From Antiquaquibacter metalliresistens (lineage in GTDB: Bacteria; Actinomycetota; Actinomycetes; Actinomycetales; Microbacteriaceae), in the NCBI RefSeq assembly GCF_029211225.1, contig NZ_JARGEM010000003.1, positions 310,001 through 374,000 of the forward strand: a DNA stretch of 64,000 bases, written 5' to 3'. Below the pieces are notes generated by a model that saw only the letters and a list, made by a program, of their open reading frames with translations, searched no databases and was not told where the DNA came from. This document shows positions 8,298-16,808 of the stretch, in pieces. How positions within the stretch are numbered: position 1 is the first letter of the stretch; every line of letters begins with the position of its first letter. The position numbers and the translations under genes were made by a program.

Positions 8298-9521
8298 GTG
8301 CCCAGCGCCCTGCCCATCGCCGATCCGGCGCCCCTCGACGGGCTGCTGCCCGCGAGTGCTGCGGATGCCGCGGCATCCCGAAATCTCGGCGTCTACCTGC
8401 ACGTGCCGTTCTGCCGCGTGCGCTGCGGGTACTGCGATTTCAACACCTACACCAACGAGGAGCTGCGCGGAGCCCGTCGGCAGGACTACGCGGCGCAGGC
8501 CGTCGCCGAGGTGGAGTTCGCGGACGGCGTGTTGCGCGCGGCCGGCGTGCCGCGGCGAGCCGCGTCGACGGTGTTCTTCGGCGGCGGCACGCCCACGCTG
8601 CTGCCCGCACGCGACCTCGTCGCGATGCTCGACGCGGTGCGGGACGCGTGGGGGCTCGCGCCGGGTGCGGAAGTGACGACGGAGGCCAACCCGGACTCGG
8701 TGGATCTCGACTACCTGCTCACGCTGCGCGCGGCCGGGTTCACGCGGGTGTCGTTCGGCATGCAGTCGGCGGTGCCGCACGTGCTCGCCACCCTCGAGCG
8801 CACCCACGACCCCGAGCGCGTGCCGCTGGTGGTGGGCTGGGCCCGCCAGGCGGGGCTCGAGGTGAGCCTCGACCTGATCTACGGCACGCCGGGGGAGTCC
8901 CTAGCGGACTGGTCGGCCTCGCTCGACGCGGCGATCGCGATGAACCCGGATCACCTCTCGGCCTACGCCCTCATCGTGGAGGACGGCACCAAGCTCGCGG
9001 CGCAGATCCGTCGCGGCGAGGTCGCCATGCCCGACGACGACCTGCAGGCCGAGTTCTATGAGCTCGCCGATGCGCGGCTCGGCGCGGCAGGATTCGAGTG
9101 GTACGAGGTCAGCAACTGGGCGCGGTCATCGACCCTGCGCTCGGAGCACAATCTCGCCTACTGGCTCGGGCACGACTGGTGGGGCATCGGCCCGGGCGCG
9201 CACAGCCATGTCGGCGGCGTGCGGTGGTGGAACGTGAAGCATCCGGCCGCCTATGCGGGCCGGATCGCCGCCGGGCAGTCCCCGGCCGCCGGGCGCGAGG
9301 TGCTCGACCCCACGACGCGGGAACTGGAGGCCGTGCTGTTGCGCACGCGGTTGCGGGAGGGCATGCCGATCACGGCGCTCGCGGCATCCGGACGCACCGC
9401 GGTCGCCGGTCTCATCGCCGACGAGCTCGTGGATGCCCGCGCCGCACTCTCCGGCACGATCGTGCTGACCCTGCGCGGCCGCCTGCTCGCCGATGCCGTG
9501 GTGCGGCGGCTCGTGGAGTAG
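8298..9521 (+). CDS. hemW: Radical SAM heme chaperone HemW
   Basis: A 407-residue radical SAM protein formerly annotated as oxygen-independent coproporphyrinogen oxidase. The cluster motif is CRVRCGYC (Cys39, Cys43, Cys46), which lacks the extra cysteine expected for true HemN, so the heme-carrier HemW assignment is better. Other marks are VFFGGGTPTLL, EANPDSVD, VSFGMQSA and DLIYGTPGES. The C-terminal winged-helix-like HemW extension is present. GTG at 8298 is preceded by GACAAT ending five bases upstream. Its position shortly before hrcA-dnaJ is the conserved actinobacterial order, interrupted here by two minus-strand DUF4870 genes. Confidence 0.92.
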   Translation: MPSALPIADPAPLDGLLPASAADAAASRNLGVYLHVPFCRVRCGYCDFNTYTNEELRGARRQDYAAQAVAEVEFADGVLRAAGVPRRAASTVFFGGGTPTLLPARDLVAMLDAVRDAWGLAPGAEVTTEANPDSVDLDYLLTLRAAGFTRVSFGMQSAVPHVLATLERTHDPERVPLVVGWARQAGLEVSLDLIYGTPGESLADWSASLDAAIAMNPDHLSAYALIVEDGTKLAAQIRRGEVAMPDDDLQAEFYELADARLGAAGFEWYEVSNWARSSTLRSEHNLAYWLGHDWWGIGPGAHSHVGGVRWWNVKHPAAYAGRIAAGQSPAAGREVLDPTTRELEAVLLRTRLREGMPITALAASGRTAVAGLIADELVDARAALSGTIVLTLRGRLLADAVVRRLVE

Positions 9522-9539
9522 CCGCACCACGGCATCGGG
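9491..9539. terminator. Long hairpin overlapping the hemW 3' end
   Basis: An 18-bp perfect inverted repeat (9491-9508 with 9522-9539) has its left arm inside the last hemW codons and its right arm after the stop codon. The 13-base loop contains the stop. It lies between convergent genes and probably terminates both. Confidence 0.75.
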
Positions 9540-9554
9540 CTGCGCAGCGTTCGG

Positions 9555-9926
9555 TCAGCTGACGAATTTGATGGACAGCGGATACGTGTAGTACTGCCCC
9601 TGGTTGGCCGCGATCGCCGCGAGGATGCTGAAGACGATGCAGAGGATGCCCGCCGCCAGCAGTACGAAGATGCCGACCAGGATGAGGGAGGTGACCGTGC
9701 CGACGGCGTAGGCGATGAGCAGCGTGATCTGGAAGTTCAGCGCCGTCGCGGTGTGTGCGCGCACGAAGGGGCCGCGGTCCTTGAGCACGATGTAGCCGAT
9801 CAGGGCCGGCAGGAAGCCGAACAGGATGCCCCCCACGTGCACGAGGGTGGCCCAGAGCTTCTCGTCGCTCGGGCTCATCGGCTGGACGGTCGAGTAGGGG
9901 CTGGTGGGAGGCGTGGTGTCGGACAT
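9555..9926 (-). CDS. DUF4870 membrane protein (copy 1)
   Basis: A 123-residue protein. A Pro/Thr/Ser-rich N-terminus leads to SPSDEKLWATLVHVGGILFGFLPALIGYIVLKDRGPFVRAHTATALNFQITLLIAY, the signature of the DUF4870 (Tic20-like) family, with three to four hydrophobic segments. The role is unknown. It is a clear paralogue of the neighbouring gene at 9990-10400: both share the DEKLW/DKQWA, G-F/L-LP, LKDRG/FKDRG and ALNFQIT/ALNWQIT blocks. Start ATG at 9926 has TTTAAT ending six bases upstream, so it may be leaderless. Confidence 0.8.
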   Translation of the reverse strand: MSDTTPPTSPYSTVQPMSPSDEKLWATLVHVGGILFGFLPALIGYIVLKDRGPFVRAHTATALNFQITLLIAYAVGTVTSLILVGIFVLLAAGILCIVFSILAAIAANQGQYYTYPLSIKFVS

Positions 9927-9943
9927 GACCCTATTAAAGCGAA

Positions 9944-9975
9944 TCGGGCCCGGAAGCGGTCGCTTCCGGGCCCGA
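9944..9975 (-). terminator. Terminator between the two DUF4870 genes
   Basis: A 14-bp perfect stem (9944-9957 with 9962-9975) closes on a GGTC loop. On the minus strand it starts 15 bases after the upstream DUF4870 gene ends and is followed by a T-rich TTCGCTTTAAT, so it looks like an intrinsic terminator for that gene. The T-rich tail doubles as the promoter region of the next gene. Confidence 0.85.
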
Positions 9976-9989
9976 ACTTCACGAAGTGG

Positions 9990-10400
9990 TTACTTCACGA
10001 GGCGAATCGCGAAGGGGTAGCGGTACGCGCCGCCGCCCTGCACCTTGACGCCGCCCATGATCGAGAAGATCGCGTTGACGACCCAGGCGAGGAAGGGCAG
10101 GAAGCCGATCACGCCGGTGAGCGCCCAGGCGCCGGTGCTCCAGAGGATCGCGTTGATGATCGCGACCAGGATGTAGATGACGATGAGGCCGATCGTGAAG
10201 GTGATCTGCCAGTTCAGCGCCTCCTTCGACTCCTGCTTGGTGAGCGAACCGCGGTCCTTGAACACGAGGAAGATGATGAGCGAGGGCAGGATGCCGAGCA
10301 GGCCGCCGAAGTGGGCGAACGACGCCCACTGCTTGTCCTCGGCCGGCGTCAGGGGCGCGGCCGGCTGCGGGGCCGCGGGGGTGGGAGTTGCGTCGGTCAT
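9990..10400 (-). CDS. DUF4870 membrane protein (copy 2)
   Basis: A 136-residue paralogue of the gene at 9555-9926. The N-terminal 25 residues are Ala/Pro/Thr-rich; then DKQWASFAHFGGLLGILPSLIIFLVFKDRGSLTKQESKEALNWQIT and three hydrophobic segments follow. ATG at 10400 is chosen because an AAAGG ribosome site lies about 10 bases upstream; a longer in-frame extension to 10559 has no family support. Function unknown. It is divergent from hrcA. The tandem arrangement suggests local duplication followed by separation of promoters, since a strong terminator lies between the two. Confidence 0.8.
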   Translation of the reverse strand: MTDATPTPAAPQPAAPLTPAEDKQWASFAHFGGLLGILPSLIIFLVFKDRGSLTKQESKEALNWQITFTIGLIVIYILVAIINAILWSTGAWALTGVIGFLPFLAWVVNAIFSIMGGVKVQGGGAYRYPFAIRLVK

Positions 10401-10566
10401 GAGTTCGTTGCCTTTCAGGTGACGAGTGCGTGCCGGGTGGTCAGTCAAGAACTGGGTCTTGCGCTGGTGCATGCACCCCGTCTGGGGGCTCGCGCAAGCA
10501 CAGAGACAAGGTAGCGCCTGTGAGAACGCGCGTGCAACGGTGCTCGACCGGCGTGTCACGGTACTA

Positions 10567-10593
10567 TTGGCAGTCAGTGCGATTGAGTGCTAA
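10567..10593 (+). promoter_or_regulatory. CIRCE operator and promoter of hrcA
   Basis: TTGGCAGTC-N9-GAGTGCTAA matches the CIRCE consensus TTAGCACTC-N9-GAGTGCTAA with two mismatches, both in the left arm. TACTAT at 10562-10567 is a good -10 element, so the operator covers the transcription start. This is the binding site of HrcA, encoded 21 bases downstream, and predicts heat-inducible autoregulation. Confidence 0.88.
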
Positions 10594-10613
10594 TGCCCGG
10601 GAGGAGGCTCGCC

Positions 10614-11639
10614 ATGGTGTCGGAACGCGGTCTCGAAGTGCTGCGGGTCATCGTGCAGGACTACGTGGCCTCGCGCGAACCCGTCGGTTCGAAATCGATC
10701 GTCGAGCGCCACTCGTTCGGGGTCTCCGCCGCGACCATCCGCAACGACATGGCGCTGCTCGAGGACGAGGAACTCATCGCCGCGCCCCACACCTCCTCGG
10801 GCCGGGTGCCCACGGACAAGGGGTACCGGGTGTTCGTGGACCAGCTCGCCGATGTGCGCCCGCTCACGCCCGCGCAGCGTCAGGCGATCGAGACGTTCCT
10901 CGGCGAGTCCGTGGATCTCGATGACGTGCTCAGCCGCACCGTTCGCCTGCTGTCGCAACTGACCCACCAGGTGGCGCTCGTGCAGTACCCGACGCTGGGC
11001 AGCGCCCGGGTGCGCCATGTCGAGCTCGTGCCGCTCGGCGAGACCCGCATCATGTCCGTGCTCATCACCGACTCCGGTCGCGTCGACCAGCGGCTCATCG
11101 ACGTGCAGGCGCCGGTCGACGAGGTGTTCCTCGGCGAGGTGCGCGCGAAGCTCAATGCCGCGCTCGCGGGCCGAGGACTGCAGGATGCCGCGGCCGGCCT
11201 GGTCTCGATCGCCGCATCCTTCCCGCTGCCACGTCGGGCTCTCGTCGAGCAGCTCGTCGCGAGCCTGACCGAGCAGGTGCTGGCCAACCGCCAGGATCGC
11301 CTGCTGATGGCGGGCACAGCCAACCTCGCCCGCACCGAGGAGGACTTCGGCGGCAGCATCTATCCGGTGCTCGAGGCGATCGAGGAGCAGGTCACCCTGC
11401 TCAAGCTCTTCAGCGAGCTCGAGGTCGACCGCGGTGGCGTGACGGCGAGCATCGGGCGCGAGAACGCGGGGTTCGGCCTGGCCGAGACCTCCGTGGTCAC
11501 GAGCGGCTACTCCTCGCCCGGGGGAAGCGTGGCGCGACTCGGGGTGTTGGGCCCGACGCGCATGGACTATTCGAACAACATGGCCGCAGTGCGAGCGGTG
11601 GCGCGCTACCTCTCGCGACTGCTCGGTGAGGACAACTAG
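10614..11639 (+). CDS. hrcA: Heat-inducible transcription repressor HrcA
   Basis: A 341-residue repressor that binds CIRCE elements and is kept active by GroEL. N-terminal winged helix ([52 protein letters not shown]), then the two-part dimerisation domain ending [43 protein letters not shown] at 10614 is preferred over 10587 since a strong GGAGGAG ribosome site lies seven bases upstream. It overlaps nothing and is followed after four bases by dnaJ, the standard hrcA-dnaJ pair of actinobacteria. Confidence 0.97.
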   Translation: MVSERGLEVLRVIVQDYVASREPVGSKSIVERHSFGVSAATIRNDMALLEDEELIAAPHTSSGRVPTDKGYRVFVDQLADVRPLTPAQRQAIETFLGESVDLDDVLSRTVRLLSQLTHQVALVQYPTLGSARVRHVELVPLGETRIMSVLITDSGRVDQRLIDVQAPVDEVFLGEVRAKLNAALAGRGLQDAAAGLVSIAASFPLPRRALVEQLVASLTEQVLANRQDRLLMAGTANLARTEEDFGGSIYPVLEAIEEQVTLLKLFSELEVDRGGVTASIGRENAGFGLAETSVVTSGYSSPGGSVARLGVLGPTRMDYSNNMAAVRAVARYLSRLLGEDN

Positions 11640-11643
11640 GAAC

Positions 11644-12744
11644 TTGGCAGACCATTACGAGGTGCTCGGCGTCGAACGCAACGCGAGCCCCGAAGAGATC
11701 AAGAAGGCGTACCGCAGGCTCGCGAGGGAACTGCACCCCGACGTGAACCCGAGCGCGGATGCCTCCGAGAAGTTCAAGCAGGTCACGCACGCCTACGACG
11801 TGCTGAGCGACCCGCAGCAGCGCCAGCAATACGATCTCGGCCCGCAGGCGGGCTTCGGCGGTGCCCAGGGCTTCGGCTTCGGCGACATCTTCGAGACGTT
11901 CTTCGGCGGGGCCCAGCGCTCCACCGGTCCACGCTCCCGGCGCGAGCGCGGTCAGGACGCGCTCGTGCGCGTCGAGGTCGACCTCGACGAGGTGATCTTC
12001 GGCACCACGCGCGAGCTCGAGGTGAACACCGCCGTGCTCTGCGAGACCTGCAACGGCTCGTGCTGCCAGCCCGGCACGACGCCGGTGCGCTGCGACATCT
12101 GCCAGGGCACCGGGCAGATCCAGCGCACCATGCGCAGCCTGCTGGGCAACGTGGTCACGGCGAGCCCCTGCGGCACGTGCCGTGGTTACGGCACGCTCAT
12201 TCCGCATCCCTGCCCGACCTGCGCCGGTCAGGGGCGCGTGCGGGCGACCCGCAGAATCCCCGTGGACATCCCGGCCGGCATCGACACCGGCCTGCGGTTG
12301 CAGCTGCCCGGCCAAGGCGAGGTCGGGCCGGCGGGCGGGCCCAACGGCGACCTCTTCCTCGAGGTCAAGGTGCGCCATCACGAGACCTTCAGCCGCAACG
12401 GCGACGACCTGCTCGCCACGCTCGAGGTGCAGATGACGGATGCCATCCTCGGCACCACCGCGACCCTGAAGGGTCTCGACGGCGAGGTCGCGGTCGAGAT
12501 CAAGCCGGGCACGCAGAGCGCCGAGATCATCACGGTGAAGGACCGCGGCGTCACGCGCCTGCGCGGCAACGGTCGCGGCGACCTGAAGATCGGTGTGCAG
12601 GTGGTGACCCCGACGAAGCTCAACGCCAAGGAGCAGGCGCTCATCACCCAACTCGCTGCGGCCCGCAAACAACCGGCGCCGCATTTCGCGCACTTCCAGC
12701 AGGGGCTGTTCGCGAAGCTGCGGGATCGCTTCCTGGGGTTCTAG
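11644..12744 (+). CDS. dnaJ: Chaperone DnaJ
   Basis: A 366-residue Hsp40 co-chaperone that delivers substrates to DnaK and stimulates its ATPase. J domain with HPD at residues 31-33; G/F-rich linker about 65-90; zinc-binding domain 133-198 with [24 protein letters not shown] and CPTCAGQG; then two C-terminal beta domains. The first zinc motif has CxxCxGxC instead of CxxCxGxG. TTG at 11644 is taken as start because DnaJ proteins begin with ADHYEVLG or similar, and hrcA ends just upstream with GAGG and TAGGA available for ribosome binding. Likely cotranscribed with hrcA and so controlled by CIRCE. Confidence 0.95.
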   Translation: MADHYEVLGVERNASPEEIKKAYRRLARELHPDVNPSADASEKFKQVTHAYDVLSDPQQRQQYDLGPQAGFGGAQGFGFGDIFETFFGGAQRSTGPRSRRERGQDALVRVEVDLDEVIFGTTRELEVNTAVLCETCNGSCCQPGTTPVRCDICQGTGQIQRTMRSLLGNVVTASPCGTCRGYGTLIPHPCPTCAGQGRVRATRRIPVDIPAGIDTGLRLQLPGQGEVGPAGGPNGDLFLEVKVRHHETFSRNGDDLLATLEVQMTDAILGTTATLKGLDGEVAVEIKPGTQSAEIITVKDRGVTRLRGNGRGDLKIGVQVVTPTKLNAKEQALITQLAAARKQPAPHFAHFQQGLFAKLRDRFLGF

Positions 12745-12746
12745 TC

Positions 12747-13475
12747 GTGGCGCACCGCTACCTCGACGAATCGTTCGCGAACGCCTCGGTCGGCGACCGC
12801 GCGGTGCTGGGCGCCGCCGAGTCGCGGCACGCGGTGACGGTGAGTCGTGTCGCCGTCGGGGAGGCGATCTCCGTCGGCGACGGTGCCGGCCTCGTGCTCG
12901 GCGGCACCGTCGTGACCGCCGATCCGACGGGCCTGGCGTTCGACGTGCAGACGATCGAGCGCGTGGAGCGCCGTTCCCCGGCCGTGTTCCTCGTGCAGGC
13001 GCTGGCGAAGGGCGATCGGGACGAGCTCGCGGTGCAGGCGGCGACCGAGTTGGGGGTGGACGGCGTCATCCCGTGGTCCGCCGCCCGCAGCGTGTCGCGG
13101 TGGGAGGGCGCGAAGGTGGCCAAGGGGGTCGAGCGCTGGCGGGCGATCGTGCGCGAGGCATCCAAGCAGTCGTTGCGGGCGTGGGTGCCCGACGTGCTCG
13201 ACCTGGTGTCGACCAAGCAGCTCGCGGCGATGGCCTCCGCGGTCCGGATGCTCGTGCTCGACCCCACCGCCGAGCTGCCGCTCTCGGCGCTGCAGCCGGA
13301 CGGGCGCGACCTCGTGCTGGTGGTCGGGCCGGAGGGCGGCATCGCCCCGCAGGAACTCGAGCAGCTCACCGCCGCGGGAGCCGAGCTCATGCGCCTCGGC
13401 CCCGAGGTGCTGCGCACCTCGACCGCGGGCCCGGCCGCGCTCGCCGCCCTCAACACCCCCCTCGGCCGCTGGTGA
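12747..13475 (+). CDS. rsmE: 16S rRNA (uracil-1498-N3)-methyltransferase
   Basis: A 242-residue SPOUT-class methyltransferase that modifies U1498 of 16S rRNA. An N-terminal PUA-like domain (about 1-75) precedes the knotted SAM-binding domain with QALAKGDRDELAVQAATELGV, VGPEGGIAPQEL and the late LRLGPEVLRTSTAGPAALAAL-type knot segment. GTG at 12747 lies two bases after the dnaJ stop codon, pointing to translational coupling. This is a usual member of the hrcA-dnaJ cluster in actinobacteria. Confidence 0.93.
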   Translation: MAHRYLDESFANASVGDRAVLGAAESRHAVTVSRVAVGEAISVGDGAGLVLGGTVVTADPTGLAFDVQTIERVERRSPAVFLVQALAKGDRDELAVQAATELGVDGVIPWSAARSVSRWEGAKVAKGVERWRAIVREASKQSLRAWVPDVLDLVSTKQLAAMASAVRMLVLDPTAELPLSALQPDGRDLVLVVGPEGGIAPQELEQLTAAGAELMRLGPEVLRTSTAGPAALAALNTPLGRW

Positions 13476-13483
13476 TGCCGACT

Positions 13484-13556
13484 GGCGGGGATGCGGCGAC
13501 GGGTTGCGGGGTTCGGCGGGCATCTTTGGGCGGCAACCCGTCGCCGCATCCCCGCC
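13484..13556. repeat. 24-bp perfect inverted repeat between rsmE and the HIT gene
   Basis: Bases 13484-13507 and 13533-13556 are perfect reverse complements (24 bp) around a 25-base loop. The element begins nine bases after the rsmE stop and ends just before the HIT-gene promoter. It may be a terminator of the hrcA operon, but the stem is unusually long and no T-run follows. Confidence 0.75.
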
Positions 13557-13574
13557 CCCCGGTAAACTGACGGC

Positions 13575-13928
13575 ATGTCCGAATCCGAACTCACCGTCTT
13601 CGAGCGCATCATCGCGCGGGAGCTCCCCGCCGACATCGTGTTCGAGAACGAGCGGATCATCGCGTTCCGCGACATCGCCCCGAAGGCGCCCGTGCATCTG
13701 CTCGTCGTGCCGAAGACGGCGCGCTACGAGAACGTCGGGCAGCTCGCGGCCGCGAATCCGGAACTCCTCGCGGAGGTCGTGGGGGTCGCCCAGCAGCTGG
13801 CGATGGAACATTCCCACGGTCAATACCGTTTGATCTTCAACACCGGCCCGGATGCGGGCCAGACCGTCTTCCACGTGCACGCGCACGTGCTGGGCGGAAC
13901 CCTGACGGAAGGATCCCTTGGTCTCTAG
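13575..13928 (+). CDS. HIT family nucleotide-binding protein
   Basis: A 117-residue histidine-triad protein of the HINT/PKCI type, likely an adenosine phosphoramidase or related nucleotide hydrolase. DIVFENERIIAFRDIAPKAPVHLLVVPK is typical, and the triad HVHAHVLGG (HxHxH) is intact with VFHVH before it. TAAACT at 13563-13568 ends six bases before the ATG, so the transcript is probably leaderless and starts a new unit after the long inverted repeat. The phoH start codon overlaps its last codons by 11 bases, indicating cotranscription. Confidence 0.95.
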   Translation: MSESELTVFERIIARELPADIVFENERIIAFRDIAPKAPVHLLVVPKTARYENVGQLAAANPELLAEVVGVAQQLAMEHSHGQYRLIFNTGPDAGQTVFHVHAHVLGGTLTEGSLGL

Positions 13929-14958
13929 CGACTCTCCCACGGCCGACGACGGCACCGACCGCGTCGAGCTGGAGGTGGACGGCGTGGCCATGGTGCGACT
14001 GCTCGGTCCGCAGGATCGTCTGCTGACCACCATCGAACGCCAGTACCCGGATGTCGACGTGCTGGTGCGCGGCAATCGGATCACGCTCTCCGGGGATGCC
14101 GGGCAGGTTCACGCCGCCCGCGAACTGGTGGAGGAACTCGTGCTGCTCGTGCGCAGCGGCGTGGAACTCGAGCCCGTCGAGGTCTCGTCGTCGGCGCTCA
14201 TCCTGAACGCCAAGTCGGGGAGCCCGGCCGAACTGCTCAGCCAGGCGATCCTCACGGCGCGGGGCAAGAGCATCCGGCCGAAGACGCTCGGGCAGAAGGA
14301 CTACGTCGACGCGATCGACCGCAACACCATCGTGTTCGGCATCGGTCCCGCCGGTACCGGCAAGACCTACCTCGCGATGGCGAAGGCCGTGCAGGCGCTG
14401 CAGCGCAAGGAGGTCGACCGCATCATCCTGAGTCGGCCGGCGATCGAGGCTGGCGAGCGGCTGGGCTTCCTGCCCGGCACCCTGACGGACAAGATCGACC
14501 CGTACTTGCGACCCCTCTACGACGCCCTGAACGAGATGATGGACCCGGAACTGGTGCCGAAGCTGCTCGCGAGCGGCACGGTCGAGGTCGCCCCGCTCGC
14601 CTACATGCGCGGTCGCACGCTCAACAACTCGTTCATCGTGCTCGACGAGGCGCAGAACACCACGCCCGAGCAGATGAAGATGTTCCTGACCCGCCTCGGG
14701 TTCGGCTCGAAGATCGTCGTCACCGGCGACATCACCCAGGTCGACCTGCCGACGGGGGCGAGCGGTCTGCAGCTCGTGACGAAGGTGCTCGACGGCATCG
14801 ACGACATCCACTTCGCCCGGCTGACGAGCGCGGATGTCGTGCGGCACAGCCTCGTCGGTCAGATCGTCGACGCCTACACGAAGTACGACGCGCTGAAGCA
14901 GGCCGAGCGGTTCGAGCAGCGCACCGAGCGCAAGTTCAAGCGGGGCGAGAGGCGATGA
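13918..14958 (+). CDS. phoH: PhoH-like P-loop protein
   Basis: A 346-residue ATPase of the PhoH/YbeZ family, thought to act with YbeY in RNA metabolism. An N-terminal KH-like region precedes the ATPase core: Walker A GPAGTGKT at residues 143-150, RPAIEAGERLGFLPG, Walker B FIVLDEAQN, and VTGDITQVDLP. TTG at 13918 is selected since GGAAGGA lies five bases upstream and the frame overlaps the HIT gene by 11 bases. Immediately upstream of ybeY, the universally conserved pairing. Confidence 0.95.
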   Translation: MVSSDSPTADDGTDRVELEVDGVAMVRLLGPQDRLLTTIERQYPDVDVLVRGNRITLSGDAGQVHAARELVEELVLLVRSGVELEPVEVSSSALILNAKSGSPAELLSQAILTARGKSIRPKTLGQKDYVDAIDRNTIVFGIGPAGTGKTYLAMAKAVQALQRKEVDRIILSRPAIEAGERLGFLPGTLTDKIDPYLRPLYDALNEMMDPELVPKLLASGTVEVAPLAYMRGRTLNNSFIVLDEAQNTTPEQMKMFLTRLGFGSKIVVTGDITQVDLPTGASGLQLVTKVLDGIDDIHFARLTSADVVRHSLVGQIVDAYTKYDALKQAERFEQRTERKFKRGERR

Positions 14959-15013
14959 ATCGGCGGCGTGTACGTCGATTCATCGCGCTGCGCCGCAGGG
15001 GCGGCGGCGCAGC
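14954..15013 (+). other. Two hairpins in the phoH-ybeY gap
   Basis: A 9-bp stem (14954-14962 with 14976-14984) overlaps the phoH stop, and a 10-bp stem (14987-14996 with 15004-15013) ends directly before the ybeY ribosome site AGGAGA. They may tune ybeY translation or partly terminate phoH transcripts. Confidence 0.5.
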
Positions 15014-15025
15014 CAGGAGACAAAA

Positions 15026-15487
15026 TTGAGCATCGAGATCAACAACGAGTCCGGGGTCGACGTCGACGAGACCGCGATCCAGCGCCTCGCCGTCTATGCA
15101 CTCGACCAGCTGCACGTGCACCCGGATGCCGAGCTCGCGATCGTCTTCGTCGACGAGGCCGCGATGGAACAGCTGCACGTGCAGTGGATGGACGAGCCCG
15201 GTCCGACGGACGTGCTGAGTTTTCCCATGGACGAGCTGCGCCCGGGCTCCGAGGACCACCCGACGCCACCCGGACTGCTCGGGGACATCGTGGTGTGCCC
15301 GCAGGTCGCCATCGCCCAGGCCGAGGCCGCGGGCCACACGCCGCTCGAGGAGATGCTGCTGCTGACCTGCCACGGCATCCTTCACCTGCTCGGATTCGAT
15401 CACGCGGAGCCCGAGGAGGAGAAGGAGATGTTCGGCCTGCAGCGCGACATCCTCGTCGGCTTCGCGCTCGACGAACGACGACGGTAG
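15026..15487 (+). CDS. ybeY: Endoribonuclease YbeY
   Basis: A 153-residue metal-dependent RNase needed for 16S rRNA 3' maturation and 70S quality control. The zinc-binding motif HGILHLLGFDH (His116, His120, His126) is intact, and TDVLSFPMDE is the other family signature. TTG at 15026 has AGGAGA seven bases upstream. It sits between phoH and the CNNM/CBS gene, in the common order phoH-ybeY-corC-era; four bases separate it from the next gene. Confidence 0.96.
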   Translation: MSIEINNESGVDVDETAIQRLAVYALDQLHVHPDAELAIVFVDEAAMEQLHVQWMDEPGPTDVLSFPMDELRPGSEDHPTPPGLLGDIVVCPQVAIAQAEAAGHTPLEEMLLLTCHGILHLLGFDHAEPEEEKEMFGLQRDILVGFALDERRR

Positions 15488-15491
15488 TCGC

Positions 15492-16805
15492 ATGCTGATC
15501 GGCATCTTCTTCAGCGTCGCGGCACTGCTCGTCGCCTTCGGCGGCCTCCTCGCCGCCGCGGATGCCGCGCTCGGCGCGCTCAGTCGCGTCGACATCGTCG
15601 ATCTCGCCTCGCACGCCCGGGCGCGCAGGTCGCTGCTGGCGATCTCGCGCGACGTGCCGGCCCACGTCAACGCGCTCAACTTCATGCGCATCGTCTCCGA
15701 GACCACGGCGGCGGTGCTCGTCACCCTGTCGTTCGCGACGATCCTCGACTGGGGGTGGGCGCTGCTGGTGAGCGCGCTCATCATGACGGCGGTCTCGTTC
15801 GTGCTCGTCGGCTCGAGTCCGCGCACGGTCGGGCGCGTGCACGCCAGAGCGGTGCTGCGGTTCTCCGCGCCGATCGTGCGGGCGACCCGCGTGATCCTCG
15901 GGCCGCTCGCGGACGCGCTCGTCGCGATCGGCAACCGGGTGACGCCCGGCCGACCGCGTGGCGCGACCTTCTCGAGCGAGGAGCAACTGCTGAGCATGGT
16001 CGACGAGGCCACCGAGCTCGAGGTGCTCGAGGAGGACGACCGCGAGCTCATCCACTCGATCTTCGAGTTCAACGACACGGTCGTGCGCGAGGTGATGGTG
16101 CCCCGCACCGACATGGTGACCGTCGAGGCGGAGGTCACCGCCGCGGCCGCGCTCGGCGAGTTCCTCGCCAGGGGGTACTCGCGCATGCCCGTGATCGGCG
16201 GAGACGTCGACGAGGTCGTCGGCGTGCTGTATCTGAAGGATGTCGCGCGGGTGAGCTACGAGCGCGCCCTCGGTGCCACGCCGCTCGAGGGTGCGCTGCC
16301 GACCGCCGCGGAGCTCGCGCGAGCGGCGATGTTCGTGCCCGAATCCCAGAAGGCGGACGACCTGCTGCGCCAGATGCAGCTCGAGTCGAACCATCTCGCG
16401 ATGGTCGTCGACGAGTACGGCGGCATCGCGGGGCTGGTGACCATGGAGGATCTCATCGAGGAACTCGTCGGCGACATCTCGGACGAGTACGACCGGGAGC
16501 TGCCCGAGGTCGAGGAGCTCTCGCCGGGGCTCTACCGGGTGAGCGCGCGCCTGCCGATCGACGAGCTCGGCGATCTGTTCGGCCTGGAGCTGGAGGACGA
16601 CGAGGTCGACTCGGTCGGCGGCCTCATCACGAAGGCGCTCGGTCGCCTGCCGGTGACCGGATCCGTTGCGACCGCCGACGGGCTGATCCTCACCGCCGAG
16701 CGCACCGAGGGTCGCCGCAAGCGCCTCAGCACCGTGCTCGTCGAGCGCGACCAAGCACTCATCGACGCGCAGGCCGCGTTCGGCGACCAAGAGAACGGTG
16801 ACTGA
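15492..16805 (+). CDS. Hemolysin-family CNNM/CBS transporter
   Basis: A 437-residue membrane protein of the HlyC/CorC (CNNM) family, associated with magnesium or cobalt efflux. The N-terminal DUF21 membrane domain has about four hydrophobic helices (residues 1-150). Two CBS repeats follow (VMVPRTDMVTVEAEV... and MVVDEYGGIAGLVTMEDLIEELVGDI), then a CorC_HlyC accessory domain to the end. ATG at 15492 is four bases after ybeY. Despite the family name there is no evidence of haemolytic activity. Confidence 0.92.
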   Translation: MLIGIFFSVAALLVAFGGLLAAADAALGALSRVDIVDLASHARARRSLLAISRDVPAHVNALNFMRIVSETTAAVLVTLSFATILDWGWALLVSALIMTAVSFVLVGSSPRTVGRVHARAVLRFSAPIVRATRVILGPLADALVAIGNRVTPGRPRGATFSSEEQLLSMVDEATELEVLEEDDRELIHSIFEFNDTVVREVMVPRTDMVTVEAEVTAAAALGEFLARGYSRMPVIGGDVDEVVGVLYLKDVARVSYERALGATPLEGALPTAAELARAAMFVPESQKADDLLRQMQLESNHLAMVVDEYGGIAGLVTMEDLIEELVGDISDEYDRELPEVEELSPGLYRVSARLPIDELGDLFGLELEDDEVDSVGGLITKALGRLPVTGSVATADGLILTAERTEGRRKRLSTVLVERDQALIDAQAAFGDQENGD

Positions 16806-16808
16806 CCC

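Noticed and set aside
8298-9521. Oxygen-independent coproporphyrinogen oxidase (HemN)
   Set aside because: The cluster motif is CxxxCxxC followed by Asp-Phe, without the additional cysteine of HemN, and the locus is that of hemW.
15492-16805. Haemolysin function suggested by the family name
   Set aside because: The DUF21-CBS-CorC architecture is an ion-transport type; no toxin features are seen.
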